Below are positions 1-7,351 of a DNA stretch of 8,704 bases, piece after piece; the stretch's first letter is position 1, and each line of letters begins with the position of its first letter. The notes beneath the pieces are model-generated. The model had not been told where the DNA came from and searched no databases. It saw only the letters and a list, made by a program, of their open reading frames with translations. The position numbers and the translations under genes are program-made. This DNA comes from JABFSC01 sp031389045 (GTDB lineage Bacteria > Desulfobacterota > Binatia > Bin18): assembly GCA_031389045.1 (NCBI GenBank), contig JANMSE010000375.1, forward strand, positions 1-8,704, in the 5' to 3' direction.

Positions 1-1029
1 ACACGGCCTCATCTGCGGTGCGGTCGGCGCTCCGGCCTGTCCATCCTTGATACACGAGAATGCCCGGTCCCCCGTCCCACCAATCCGGTTGAGGAGTCTG
101 GGATCAGTCCGGTTCGGTCCAATCGTGGCGATCGGTCGTCGGGTCAGCCCTGTACCAAATACGTCGTTGTCGTACCCAATAGGCCGACCGTGGTCATACT
201 CCCGCCGGTTGTTGAGGACATGCGAGACAAAAAATTGCGCCGAGAACACAAAACTATTGGCGGGATTGAGCGCTTGGATCCACTGATTATGGTCCAATCC
301 GATGCTAAAGGCCCACATGTCTCGACTCTTGAATCGCCCCAGCCGACAACCACGAACCCCGGAGGCATCGGTACAATTGCCCTCGCTTGATTTCGACCCA
401 CCACGCAAAAAGACCGGATTGTAGCGAGAATCTTTGCGAATCGCGGCGGCTTCGGTCAAATTCCCCGCCCGCTCCGCTCGCAACGCGGCCTCTTCCAGCG
501 GCAGCGTCAAAAACCGCTGCCACCGCGGAACCCCGTTCCCATTGACATCCCCAAAGGAGACCGAACCATCGTGAATGTTGGAGCGGAATCCGACATTGCG
601 GGAGTAGGCGAATTCCCCACGGAACGTTGTGTAAATGTAATACAGCGGGTTGTCCGACCCCACAAACATTCCAGTCAACGCATTGACGGGAAACGACAAC
701 GACGCCCCCGTGATCTGAATCCGCTTCTCCCGAATCGGCACCCAGGTGTTACGCTCCTGCACCGCTGGCACCCCAGCCGTCGCGCCTGGTCCACCACGGC
801 CATTGACCCCGCTGACTACCGGGTCATTGATGCCCCAGGGATTGTTCACATACCGCCCCGACGAATCTTTCTCTAGGGCGTTCTTTCCCGTAATCCGATT
901 AAATAAGGTCCCCGTCGCGTCCAGGTCCCACGCTAAATGCGCGGGCGTGGGCGAGAGAGCTGCTCCCGCTGACACCGGCCCATCTTGCCAGGTGTAATAG
1001 TGGGCCAGGGAGAAGGTAAAATCATGCAC
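1..1029 (-). pseudogene. DUF1302-like outer-membrane protein, partial and apparently 5'-truncated
   Basis: The minus strand is open from about 1066 to the left edge, giving 343 codons from a possible GTG at 1029 with no internal stop. The translation has the look of DUF1302 outer-membrane beta-barrel proteins: short alternating amphipathic stretches, FTFSLAHYYTW near the N-terminal end, ITGASLSFPVNAL, RGEFAYSRN and, most telling, a WIQALNPANSFVFSAQFF stretch. DUF1302 proteins are usually 500 residues or more with a signal peptide, and are often found near DUF1329 or RND-type exporters. Here there is no signal peptide, no ATG and no convincing ribosome binding site; a TGA at 1067-1069 closes the frame upstream. 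I therefore read it as a gene that lost its N-terminal part by deletion, rearrangement or frameshift. A sequencing indel near 1027-1030 is an alternative, because the adjacent frame reads TTKNG immediately before. The family call is from memory of motifs and is moderately secure; the C-terminus lies outside the window. Confidence 0.6.
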
Positions 1030-1155
1030 CGTTCTTGGTGGTATAAGGCCGCGAGCATTCCGTGCTCAGCAACAAGGGCAATACCCAGAGTGACGGAAGG
1101 AAGTCATAACAAAACGGTAAATTTGTGGTGACATTTTGGGAACAAAGAAAATTGT

Positions 1156-1165
1156 GGGGAGGAGG
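1156..1165 (+). promoter_or_regulatory. Ribosome binding site that sets the regulator start
   Basis: GGGGAGGAGG lies ten bases before the ATG at 1176. It favours that ATG over the in-frame GTG at 1125, which has no purine-rich site upstream. The extra residues from the GTG would also precede the normal beginning of the winged-helix domain. Confidence 0.75.
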
Positions 1166-1175
1166 AAAACTCACT

Positions 1176-4100
1176 ATGTCTTCGCCTCTGCGGTTAGACG
1201 TCATCAATCAGTGCCTCCGACATGGCCCCCAAGCCGTGCCATTGACCCCTAAAGCGTTCACGGTCTTACGCTATCTGATGGACCACGGTGACCAACTGGT
1301 AACCAAGGAAGAACTCCTCAACGCCGCCTGGCCGGAGGTGTACGTGAGCGATGCCGCCCTGAAGGTGTGTATTCGTCGGTTGCGACAGACGTTGGGTGAC
1401 CACTCTCGAACTCCCCAGTTTATCGAAACGATTCCGTGGCGAGGCTATCGCTTCATCGGCACCATTCCCCTGCTTGAGGCGACTCCCCAACCACGACCCA
1501 CCGCGGACCGTAGCCGCCATCCGTCCGTCGCGAACCAAGCCCGCAACCACCGCCGCGGACCACAACCATCCGCACCCATCGGGGCGGAACAACGATCACG
1601 TCAGCCGACGAGTGCGCTCCCAACGCTGCCGTCCTTGCTCTCCCCTCCCGCGACCACGCATTTCGTCGGGCGCACCCTCGCGCTCCAAAAATTTCACCAG
1701 TGGCTAGATTCAGTTTTCCGGGGGGATCGCCGTACCATCTTCATCACCGGGGAAACCGGCATTGGCAAAACGGCGCTCGTCGAAACGTTCCTCGAAACAC
1801 TCAAACCCACCGCTCCGTATTGGATCGCGAGAGGACAATGCATCGAACATTATGGCACTGGCGAGCCGTATCTGCCGGTGCTTGATGCCTTGAACCGGCT
1901 CTGTCGCCAACCCGGCCACGAGCAACTCGTCGCCACCCTACGTCAGCATGCCCCAACGTGGCTGACACAGATGCCATCGATCGTGACACCCGCAGAACGA
2001 AAACGGTTACAACGAGAAGTCCAGGGAGTCTCGCGGGATCAGATGCTGCGGGAAATGGCGGAGACCATCGAGACACTCTCCGTGGAGAAACCCTTTCTTT
2101 TCGTTCTCGAAGACATGCATTGGAGTGACTACGCCACGCTTGATCTCTTGGCGCTGCTGGCCCGTCGTCGCGAGGCCGCTCGCGTGTTCGTGATCGCAAC
2201 CTATCGACCACACGAGACGAACGGGGACCCCCATCCGCTCAAGTTGCTCAAGCACGAACTTGTCGCGCATGGTCAAGGGGAAGAGCTATCCCTTGATCTC
2301 CTGAACCAAGCGGAGGTCAGTGACCATCTGACTCTCCGCTTTCCGCGCAGTGAATTCACCCCGGCTCTCGCACGGATTATCCATGAACACTCCGAGGGCA
2401 ATCCGCTCTTCATGATCAACATGATCGAATATCTCATCAGCCATGGAGTCCTTCGACAGGATCAGGGGCGCTGGGAACTGCGCGAAGAGCCGCAACAGCT
2501 CTCCGTGGGCGTTTCCGCGAACCTCCAGGAGATGATCGAAGCCCAAATCGACCGCCTCAGTCAGGAACACCAGCAGCTCCTCGAAGTGGCCAGTGTCGCG
2601 GGGCTCCAATTCTCCACCACCATGCTTGCCGTCGGTTTAGCTCAAGAGAGTGGCGCCGTCGAAAACCACTGCGCGCATCTCGCGCGCCACGCGCACTTCC
2701 TCCAACCCGCCGGGGAAAACATCTGGCCGGACGGCACCCTTTCGACCCACTATCGATTCGTCCACTCGTTATACCAACAGGTCCTGTACGATCGTATTCC
2801 GCCAGGAAGACGAACAGCGCTGCACCTGCGTTTCGGGCAGCAACTCGAACTCGCATACGGGTCACAAGCGAATCGCGTGGCCACCGAACTGGCCTTGCAC
2901 TTCGAGCGTGGACGAGAATATGCCCGCGCGCTGCGGTATCGACGGACGGCGGCGGAGCAAGCCCTGCGGCAGTACGCCTATCGGGAAGCGCTGAACCACC
3001 TGACCATTGCACTCGAATTACTCAAAGCCGCACCAGCAACCGTGGAGCGAGAACAGCAGGAGATTACTTTATCCTGCACCTTGGGGACGACACTCGCCGC
3101 ACTCCATGGGTACGCTTCGCCAATGGTTGAACGTGCGTATGCCCGCGCCCGAGCGCTGTGCCAGCGGGTGGACACCACGGCCCAGTCGTTCCCTGTCCTG
3201 CGTGGGTTGTGGTCGTTTTATATCGTCCGGGCCGATTTCGTGACCGCGCGCGAACTCGCGGAGCAGCTCACGCAAATTGCCCAGCGAGACAATGAGGCCG
3301 CGACACTCCTCGAAGCCCAGCGGGCGCTCGGATACACGTTGTATCTGATTGGCGACCTTGAGGCGGCCCATGAACACTTGCTCCGCAGCCTGGATATCTA
3401 CGACCCCCAACGGCATGGCGCGCACGCGTTCCTGTATGGACAAGACCCCGGTGTCATCTGTCGCTCCCATTACGCGCTGGTGCTTTTGCTCCAGGGCTAT
3501 CCCGACCAGGCGTTGCACCACAGCTTGATGGCCCTCGCACTCGCCAAAGAGCAGCGACACCCGTATACACTGGCGCTCGCGTCCTACCATGCCACGGTTT
3601 TGCACCAATCTCTGGGGAATCCACAACGAACCCAGGAACTGGCGGAGGCCATGATGGCGCTCTCGCAAGAGCACGGATTCGCCTACTGCCTCGCTGGGGG
3701 AATGGTTCTGCAAGGTTGGGCGCTAGCAGCGCAGGGGCAGGTAAAAGCAGGGCTTCGCCAGATGCAGGAGGGGATAGCGGCCTACGAAACCACCGGTTCG
3801 GCGATCGCGCAACCGTACTTCCGCGCGTTACTCGCGGACGCGCATGGAAAAAACGGCTCTGTCAAAAAAGGGCTCCAGTGTGTGGATGAAGCCTTCGCCG
3901 CCGTGCGCGATCCGGCCCACTACATCTATGCGCCGGAACTGTATCGGATTCGTGGGGAGCTGTTACGCAGCACCCCCCACCTGTCACCAATGCGCGACGA
4001 GAGTGCGGAATCGTGTTTTCAACAGGCGTTGACCCTCGCTCACAATCAAGGAGCGAAGTTCTTCGAGTTGCGTACGCTCATTAGTCAGAGCCAACGTCTG

Positions 4101-4223
4101 GCCCCCCACGAACGGCGGAACGGCACACAACAGCAGTTGGCGTCGGTGTATCAGTGGTTTCACGAAGGTGCTGACACGGCGGACTTGCGCACGGCACGAG
4201 CGCTGCTAGCGGTTCGCGCCTGA
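1176..4223 (+). CDS. Winged-helix / STAND ATPase / TPR transcriptional regulator
   Basis: This 1,015-residue protein has three visible parts. Residues about 3-97 form an OmpR/PhoB-type winged helix (LTPKAFTVLRYL, then a recognition-helix region around ALKVCIRRLRQTLGD, ending in the beta-hairpin PWRGYRFIG). A Pro/Arg-rich linker spans about 100-160. An AAA_16/STAND ATPase domain follows, with an FVGR entry motif near 163, Walker A GETGIGKT at 192-199 and Walker B FLFVLEDMHWSD around 307-316. From about 550 to the end the chain is helical with repeated Ala/Leu/Tyr spacing typical of TPR-like arrays. Proteins of this architecture (AfsR/MalT-like logic) couple ligand or partner sensing in the repeats to nucleotide-switched DNA binding; no receiver domain and no C-terminal LuxR helix is seen. 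The ligand and targets are unknown. The truncated DUF1302 gene is divergent upstream and the UPF0104 gene converges downstream, so it appears to be a single-gene unit. Confidence 0.9.
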   Translation: MSSPLRLDVINQCLRHGPQAVPLTPKAFTVLRYLMDHGDQLVTKEELLNAAWPEVYVSDAALKVCIRRLRQTLGDHSRTPQFIETIPWRGYRFIGTIPLLEATPQPRPTADRSRHPSVANQARNHRRGPQPSAPIGAEQRSRQPTSALPTLPSLLSPPATTHFVGRTLALQKFHQWLDSVFRGDRRTIFITGETGIGKTALVETFLETLKPTAPYWIARGQCIEHYGTGEPYLPVLDALNRLCRQPGHEQLVATLRQHAPTWLTQMPSIVTPAERKRLQREVQGVSRDQMLREMAETIETLSVEKPFLFVLEDMHWSDYATLDLLALLARRREAARVFVIATYRPHETNGDPHPLKLLKHELVAHGQGEELSLDLLNQAEVSDHLTLRFPRSEFTPALARIIHEHSEGNPLFMINMIEYLISHGVLRQDQGRWELREEPQQLSVGVSANLQEMIEAQIDRLSQEHQQLLEVASVAGLQFSTTMLAVGLAQESGAVENHCAHLARHAHFLQPAGENIWPDGTLSTHYRFVHSLYQQVLYDRIPPGRRTALHLRFGQQLELAYGSQANRVATELALHFERGREYARALRYRRTAAEQALRQYAYREALNHLTIALELLKAAPATVEREQQEITLSCTLGTTLAALHGYASPMVERAYARARALCQRVDTTAQSFPVLRGLWSFYIVRADFVTARELAEQLTQIAQRDNEAATLLEAQRALGYTLYLIGDLEAAHEHLLRSLDIYDPQRHGAHAFLYGQDPGVICRSHYALVLLLQGYPDQALHHSLMALALAKEQRHPYTLALASYHATVLHQSLGNPQRTQELAEAMMALSQEHGFAYCLAGGMVLQGWALAAQGQVKAGLRQMQEGIAAYETTGSAIAQPYFRALLADAHGKNGSVKKGLQCVDEAFAAVRDPAHYIYAPELYRIRGELLRSTPHLSPMRDESAESCFQQALTLAHNQGAKFFELRTLISQSQRLAPHERRNGTQQQLASVYQWFHEGADTADLRTARALLAVRA

Positions 4224-4232
4224 CCTTTGCCG

Positions 4233-5231
4233 CTAGACAACCGTAGGAGGAACGGGAGCCGTGGCTCTCTCCGGGGGAGTAGGATCCTGTTCCTCCAGAA
4301 TGTGACGGGCGGGCCATAATGGCAAGCGCGTCCGCACGAGTTCAACAAAACCCGCGATGATGACGGGGAGGAGTTGGGCGACGTGCGCAATAATGGAAAA
4401 GCCGAGCGCCTCTTCTTTCGGAATAGCAAAAAATGACAACGCTAAGACCATCGCATACTGGAACGTTCCCAAATATCCCGGAGCCGCGGGCAAGGCCGCC
4501 GCGAAAACGGTGAGCACCGTCACCATCAGTGTGGCGGTCACGGGCAAGACGAACCCGCATGCCCGCAGTAAAATCCAATAAAAGGTCGCTAAACTGATCC
4601 AAATCAACATGGATAAGCCAAAGGCCCACAAGACCGACGAGAGATTGTTGAGCGTGGCAAGCCCGCGGACAAAATGGCTCGCGCTGTTCGCGACCCGTGA
4701 CGGAAGCCAGGCAAGGCCCGCTTCTCCCCGACGCACCAAAACCCCACCGCCCACAAGAATCAGCAGACTTCCCCCGAACATCACCAGAGCCACCTGGGTC
4801 AGCCAAACGGGAATGGGAAAACTCAGCAGCAGCACGACCAATAACACGGCCACCGCCACGGTATCCCACACCCGTTCGAGGACGAGGGTCGCGAGCGACG
4901 TACTGATGCGCACCCCGGCAAGCTGCGAGAGGGCGTATACGCGAATCAACTCTCCGGCCCGTAACGGCAGCACATCATTAGCCATGAAGCCGATCAACGT
5001 CGCGGAGAGAAACGGGGCATAGCGAACCGGTTGCAGCGGCGCGACAAAGCGTTGCCACCGATAGGCCCGCACGAGGAGCATCATCGCGAGGGCTCCAAGA
5101 GCGGGAATAAGCGCGAGGACCCGCACCTTTTGGAAGGCCGCCCACACCGCGCCCCACTCCACCCCACGCACGGCGAAGTAGCCACACACGAGGCTGATGA
5201 CCAGACCAATAACAACTTGAAGGATCTTCAC
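4233..5231 (-). CDS. UPF0104 / lysylphosphatidylglycerol synthase TM-region family membrane protein
   Basis: A 332-residue integral membrane protein with about eight hydrophobic spans. It has the hallmarks of the LPG_synthase_TM (PF03706, UPF0104) family: LPLRAGELIRVYAL at 88-101, LVLERVWDT at 116-124 and PAAPGYLGTFQYAM around 248-261. Relatives are the flippase-like half of MprF and archaeal/bacterial proteins near glycan or lipid-modification genes; many are presumed to move or modify lipid-linked intermediates, but few are characterised. There is no soluble synthase domain, so lysyl transfer is not expected. The start is a GTG at 5231, matching the usual family N-terminus (a TM span within the first 20 residues); the upstream ribosome binding site is weak. 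It lies 30 bases after the stop of the sulfatase-fold gene on the same strand and is probably cotranscribed with it. The C-terminal 25 residues are a Pro/Glu-rich cytoplasmic tail. Confidence 0.88.
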   Translation of the reverse strand: MKILQVVIGLVISLVCGYFAVRGVEWGAVWAAFQKVRVLALIPALGALAMMLLVRAYRWQRFVAPLQPVRYAPFLSATLIGFMANDVLPLRAGELIRVYALSQLAGVRISTSLATLVLERVWDTVAVAVLLVVLLLSFPIPVWLTQVALVMFGGSLLILVGGGVLVRRGEAGLAWLPSRVANSASHFVRGLATLNNLSSVLWAFGLSMLIWISLATFYWILLRACGFVLPVTATLMVTVLTVFAAALPAAPGYLGTFQYAMVLALSFFAIPKEEALGFSIIAHVAQLLPVIIAGFVELVRTRLPLWPARHILEEQDPTPPERATAPVPPTVV

Positions 5232-5261
5232 CGGAGTCCCGTGATAATGCCCGGTAGGTGA

Positions 5262-6218
5262 CTAGCGAATCTTGCCTTCCACAAACGGCACCTCGTAGAC
5301 CTTTTCATGGTTGATCGGGCCATGCCCAAAATAGCCCCCCTCGCCAAATAACTCGCCGTGATCCGCCGTCACGGTCACGTAGGTGTTCGGTGGCACCACA
5401 TCAAACAGGCGTGCGAACACGCCATCTAGATACCGAACCGTCTCGATTTGGCGAGCGCGGAGTTGGTCCAGCTTCTCTTGATCGAAGAACTTCGGCGGTT
5501 CACTGGCATCGCCCACCAGCCGGCCCCCAACCACCAAATCATCAAGATGCTTGAATACCCCGTGCACCCCATGAATCCGTGGCCATTCCTGCTGGGACTC
5601 CGTTGGTAAGGCGTAGGGATAATGCGTTTCCCCCACGTTGAGCAAATAGAACGAGGGGCGCTCTTCAGAGAAGGTCATGCGTTCCAGCATGGCGGCCATA
5701 TCATTATGTTTCGGCATGAGGGTAAAGGAATCAAAATCCTTGTTTAGCGGCGTCGCGGGATTGAGGACCGGAAGGGAGACCATGGCGTGGGTGCGATAAC
5801 CGAGCGTGCGCTTGAGAAACGTCGGCAGGAACAGATGCGGCACGAGCTGCTTGAATTCAAACTGCGTGGTGCCGAGCCGCTCGTTGTAGCGGAGAAAGTC
5901 ATGTTTGTAGTATTCCGAGGCATACACATGCTGGGGGCTGGAATGTGGCAGCAAGCCCATGAGGAGATTGTAATGAGACGGGCCGGTCCACGACGCATAA
6001 CTCCAGCGACGTTCGACGGTCCCAAGCCGCTGCAAGGTTGGCGGTGCCGCCGCCATGAACGTGTCATAGCGACAGCTATCGAGGATGACCACGATGTAGT
6101 TATTGACCCCAGACGGTGGTCGGGGAAGCGGCGGCTCTTGCGGCAGAGGAGCCGGAGTCAATGGTGCGGGAGCCTGGCTTGCCGTGCGGTTCAGCAACCG
6201 ATCCAAGAAACGTTTCAT
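5262..6218 (-). CDS. Sulfatase/alkaline-phosphatase-superfamily hydrolase or transferase with Thr at the nucleophile site
   Basis: A 318-residue protein with the metal-dependent sulfatase fold: YIVVILDSCRYD at 41-52 (first metal ligand Asp47), the nucleophile loop WTGPSH at 77-82, LNVGETHYPY at 193-202, TADHGE at 284-289 and GHGPINHEKVYEVPF at 298-312. True sulfatases carry Cys or Ser in C/S-x-P-x-R to make formylglycine. Here the aligned residue is Thr78 and the Arg is His82, so it is more likely a phospho- or phosphonate-type hydrolase/transferase, as in the LtaS and phosphoethanolamine-transferase branches, or an uncharacterised branch. No signal peptide or TM span is visible; a basic N-terminus and Pro-rich linker (about 16-36) precede the fold, so it is probably cytoplasmic. 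It stops right after the last metal site, shorter than usual for sulfatases. An in-frame ATG at 6263 falls inside the tRNA and is rejected. Substrate unknown. Confidence 0.82.
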   Translation of the reverse strand: MKRFLDRLLNRTASQAPAPLTPAPLPQEPPLPRPPSGVNNYIVVILDSCRYDTFMAAAPPTLQRLGTVERRWSYASWTGPSHYNLLMGLLPHSSPQHVYASEYYKHDFLRYNERLGTTQFEFKQLVPHLFLPTFLKRTLGYRTHAMVSLPVLNPATPLNKDFDSFTLMPKHNDMAAMLERMTFSEERPSFYLLNVGETHYPYALPTESQQEWPRIHGVHGVFKHLDDLVVGGRLVGDASEPPKFFDQEKLDQLRARQIETVRYLDGVFARLFDVVPPNTYVTVTADHGELFGEGGYFGHGPINHEKVYEVPFVEGKIR

Positions 6219-6236
6219 TGACAGTCTTTGTGAGAA

Positions 6237-6310
6237 TGCGCCCGGAGAGACTTGAACTCCCAACCGACGGGTTCGAAGCCCGGCGCTCTATCCTATTGAG
6301 CTACGGGCGC
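6237..6310 (-). tRNA. tRNA-Arg (anticodon UCG)
   Basis: The minus strand folds as a complete 74-base cloverleaf. The seven-pair acceptor stem GCGCCCG (6310-6304) pairs with CGGGCGC (6244-6238), with discriminator A at 6237. The D arm is GCTC...GAGC. The anticodon loop CTTCGAA (6278-6272) has anticodon TCG at 6276-6274, and the T arm has loop TTCAAGT. The anticodon stem has four pairs plus a C/T mismatch at its base. CCA is not encoded. It should read CGA and, with wobble, other CGN arginine codons. It lies 18 bases upstream of the sulfatase-fold start on the same strand. Confidence 0.96.
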
Positions 6311-6336
6311 GCAGTGGACCAGGAGGAACTTCACTT

Positions 6337-6375
6337 GCTAGCGAGAGCACGTGGTTTTTCGGCTCTCCATCTAGC
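6337..6375. repeat. Imperfect stem-loop between the tRNA and the 188-residue gene
   Basis: GCTAGCGAGAGC (6337-6348) can pair with GCTCTCCATCTAGC (6362-6375) as 5 + 6 base pairs around a small internal loop, with a 13-base loop. Read on the minus strand it lies downstream of the 188-residue gene and upstream of the tRNA. It has no clear T run, so it may be a processing or RNA-stability structure rather than an intrinsic terminator. The rest of 6311-6473 shows no gene I can support. Confidence 0.4.
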
Positions 6376-6473
6376 TCTTCGGTCGGGCAACGTATGCCGC
6401 AGGGTAGGAAAGTGCAAGTCCGTCTCGCCCCCTGACAACGAATCACCATCGTCGCGAGTTCACAATCCCATGT

Positions 6474-7040
6474 TCAGGGTGTCCACTCACGTGAACGCTC
6501 CTTGCTCGCCTGTAGCTCCGCTTCCCATTGCGTGGTCAACGGAGGAACGCCCAAGTCCACGATGAGGAAGCGGATCACGTGCTCAATGCTCACGCCACCG
6601 GTGGGAATGTGGAGCGTGTTCGGGGAGAACCCGTCACGCACATCCTGGAACTCACGGTGAAACTGGACGTGATGGCGGCTGTAGGGAAAGTCGGGGTCGG
6701 TAACCGGAGAAACGTACTCGAACCGGACTTCGGCTTCGTCGTCAATTGACGAGGTACGATGCAGCCGATGTTGGTACTCCAGGATTTCAAGCCCATAGTC
6801 TTTGCCTTCAGGGACAGCTCGGAGTTCATAGTTGATCGAGAGATACCAAGGAGTCGGAGGCAGCGGGACCGCGATAGCCACCCCTCGGTTGTTGAAAAAC
6901 GCGAGCGAGGCATGAGCGCTTTTGGTCAAGCGAAGAAAGGACCGTAACCGGTAGCATGTCAACGTCCGATTGGGGGTTTTGTTCAGATGATCCTGGAAGA
7001 CGTGAAATACGTCTCGCGAGGTTCTGGCAATAAAAGACAC
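6474..7040 (-). CDS. Uncharacterised 188-residue protein, second gene of a two-gene module
   Basis: I do not recognise a named family. The protein is soluble, with no signal peptide or TM span. It has an N-terminal helical and beta region (residues 1-70: SLAFFNNRGVAIAVPL, then WYLSINYEL), a central part YGLEILEYQHRLHR (82-95), a His cluster YSRHHVQFH (120-128), and a conserved-looking end LHIPTGGVSIEHVIRFLI (143-160) followed by a Trp-centred helix. That end resembles hypothetical proteins found in several phyla that combine a His-rich strand with H-P-T-G-x-V-x-x-E-x-V; this is recall, not a search. The start is a GTG at 7040 with a GGGGA element close upstream. It begins 12 bases after the stop of the 82-residue gene, so translational coupling is likely. 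A toxin or enzyme role with the first gene as partner is possible but unproven. Confidence 0.75.
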   Translation of the reverse strand: MSFIARTSRDVFHVFQDHLNKTPNRTLTCYRLRSFLRLTKSAHASLAFFNNRGVAIAVPLPPTPWYLSINYELRAVPEGKDYGLEILEYQHRLHRTSSIDDEAEVRFEYVSPVTDPDFPYSRHHVQFHREFQDVRDGFSPNTLHIPTGGVSIEHVIRFLIVDLGVPPLTTQWEAELQASKERSREWTP

Positions 7041-7052
7041 AAGTCCCCAGCG

Positions 7053-7301
7053 CTAATCATCAAGGAGAAGACGGGCTAACATGGTCACTGGCACCCATGC
7101 CGGCAGCACGGTTCCCGCATCATCCGTCAAGGGTTTCCTCTCTCGTAACCTCTGTAATACCTCCTCACCACTTATGCCTAAGTACTCGCGGGCATTCGCA
7201 TCGACTCTCTCTCGCAATTCGTTGTCCGACATCTCAATAAAGCCATCTTCTTCTGGTTCCATGATTTCGGTTTGTTCTTGGTTGAAGGCTTGAGCGTTCA
7301 T
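7053..7301 (-). CDS. Uncharacterised 82-residue acidic protein, first gene of a two-gene module
   Basis: A small acidic protein beginning at the ATG at 7301, set by an AAGGAG site at 7315-7310 with eight bases of spacing; an earlier in-frame ATG (7325) lies on the other side of that site and is not used. Residues 1-30 are Glu/Asp/Gln-rich and probably flexible. Residues 35-58 contain AREYLGISGEEVLQRLRERK, which looks like a helix-turn segment often seen in short hypothetical proteins paired with larger partners. The end is VPVTMLARLLLDD. There is no recognisable DNA-binding motif. With the 188-residue gene 12 bases downstream, the arrangement (small acidic first gene, larger second gene) is the usual order for antitoxin then toxin. 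That is inference from layout only; function unknown. Confidence 0.78.
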   Translation of the reverse strand: MNAQAFNQEQTEIMEPEEDGFIEMSDNELRERVDANAREYLGISGEEVLQRLRERKPLTDDAGTVLPAWVPVTMLARLLLDD

Positions 7302-7309
7302 GCGACATG

Positions 7310-7315
7310 CTCCTT
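7310..7315 (-). promoter_or_regulatory. Ribosome binding site of the 82-residue gene
   Basis: AAGGAG on the minus strand, eight bases before the ATG at 7301. It decides the start in favour of that ATG rather than the in-frame ATG at 7325. Confidence 0.8.
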
Positions 7316-7323
7316 GTGACGAC

Positions 7324-7351
7324 AAAAAAGAGGGACCTTCCCAGAAGGTTC
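7324..7351 (-). terminator. Terminator-like hairpin with T run, just ahead of the two-gene module
   Basis: On the minus strand GAACCTTC (7351-7344) pairs with GAAGGTCC (7340-7333) through eight pairs including one G-U, with a TGG loop. CTC and six T residues (7329-7324) follow. This has the form of an intrinsic terminator. It ends only eight bases before the ribosome binding site of the 82-residue gene. It either ends a transcript coming from the OsmC side or works as an attenuator in the leader of the module. Confidence 0.6.

Noticed and set aside
571..997. Plus-strand frames over the DUF1302 region
   Set aside because: They are shadows of the minus-strand barrel gene, rich in Arg/Pro/His and without ribosome binding sites.
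1125..1175. Upstream GTG start for the large regulator (17 extra residues)
   Set aside because: The strong GGGGAGGAGG lies inside this stretch and points to the ATG at 1176; the extra residues precede the winged-helix fold and the GTG has no ribosome binding site.
4255..4275. Short inverted repeat GAGCC-GT-GGCTC between the convergent genes
   Set aside because: It lies within the coding end of the UPF0104 gene, is only five pairs and has no T run, so it is not a credible terminator.
6219..6263. Longer sulfatase-fold protein starting at the ATG at 6263
   Set aside because: That start lies inside the tRNA-Arg gene; the ATG at 6218 keeps the whole fold.
6383..6440. Plus-strand sequence resembling part of a cobalamin riboswitch core (AGGGTAGG...GTGCAAGTCC...CGCCCCCTGA)
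   Set aside because: No B12 box follows, stems do not pair convincingly, and the plus strand has no gene downstream to regulate. A tRNA reading of the same segment also fails because the T stem does not pair.
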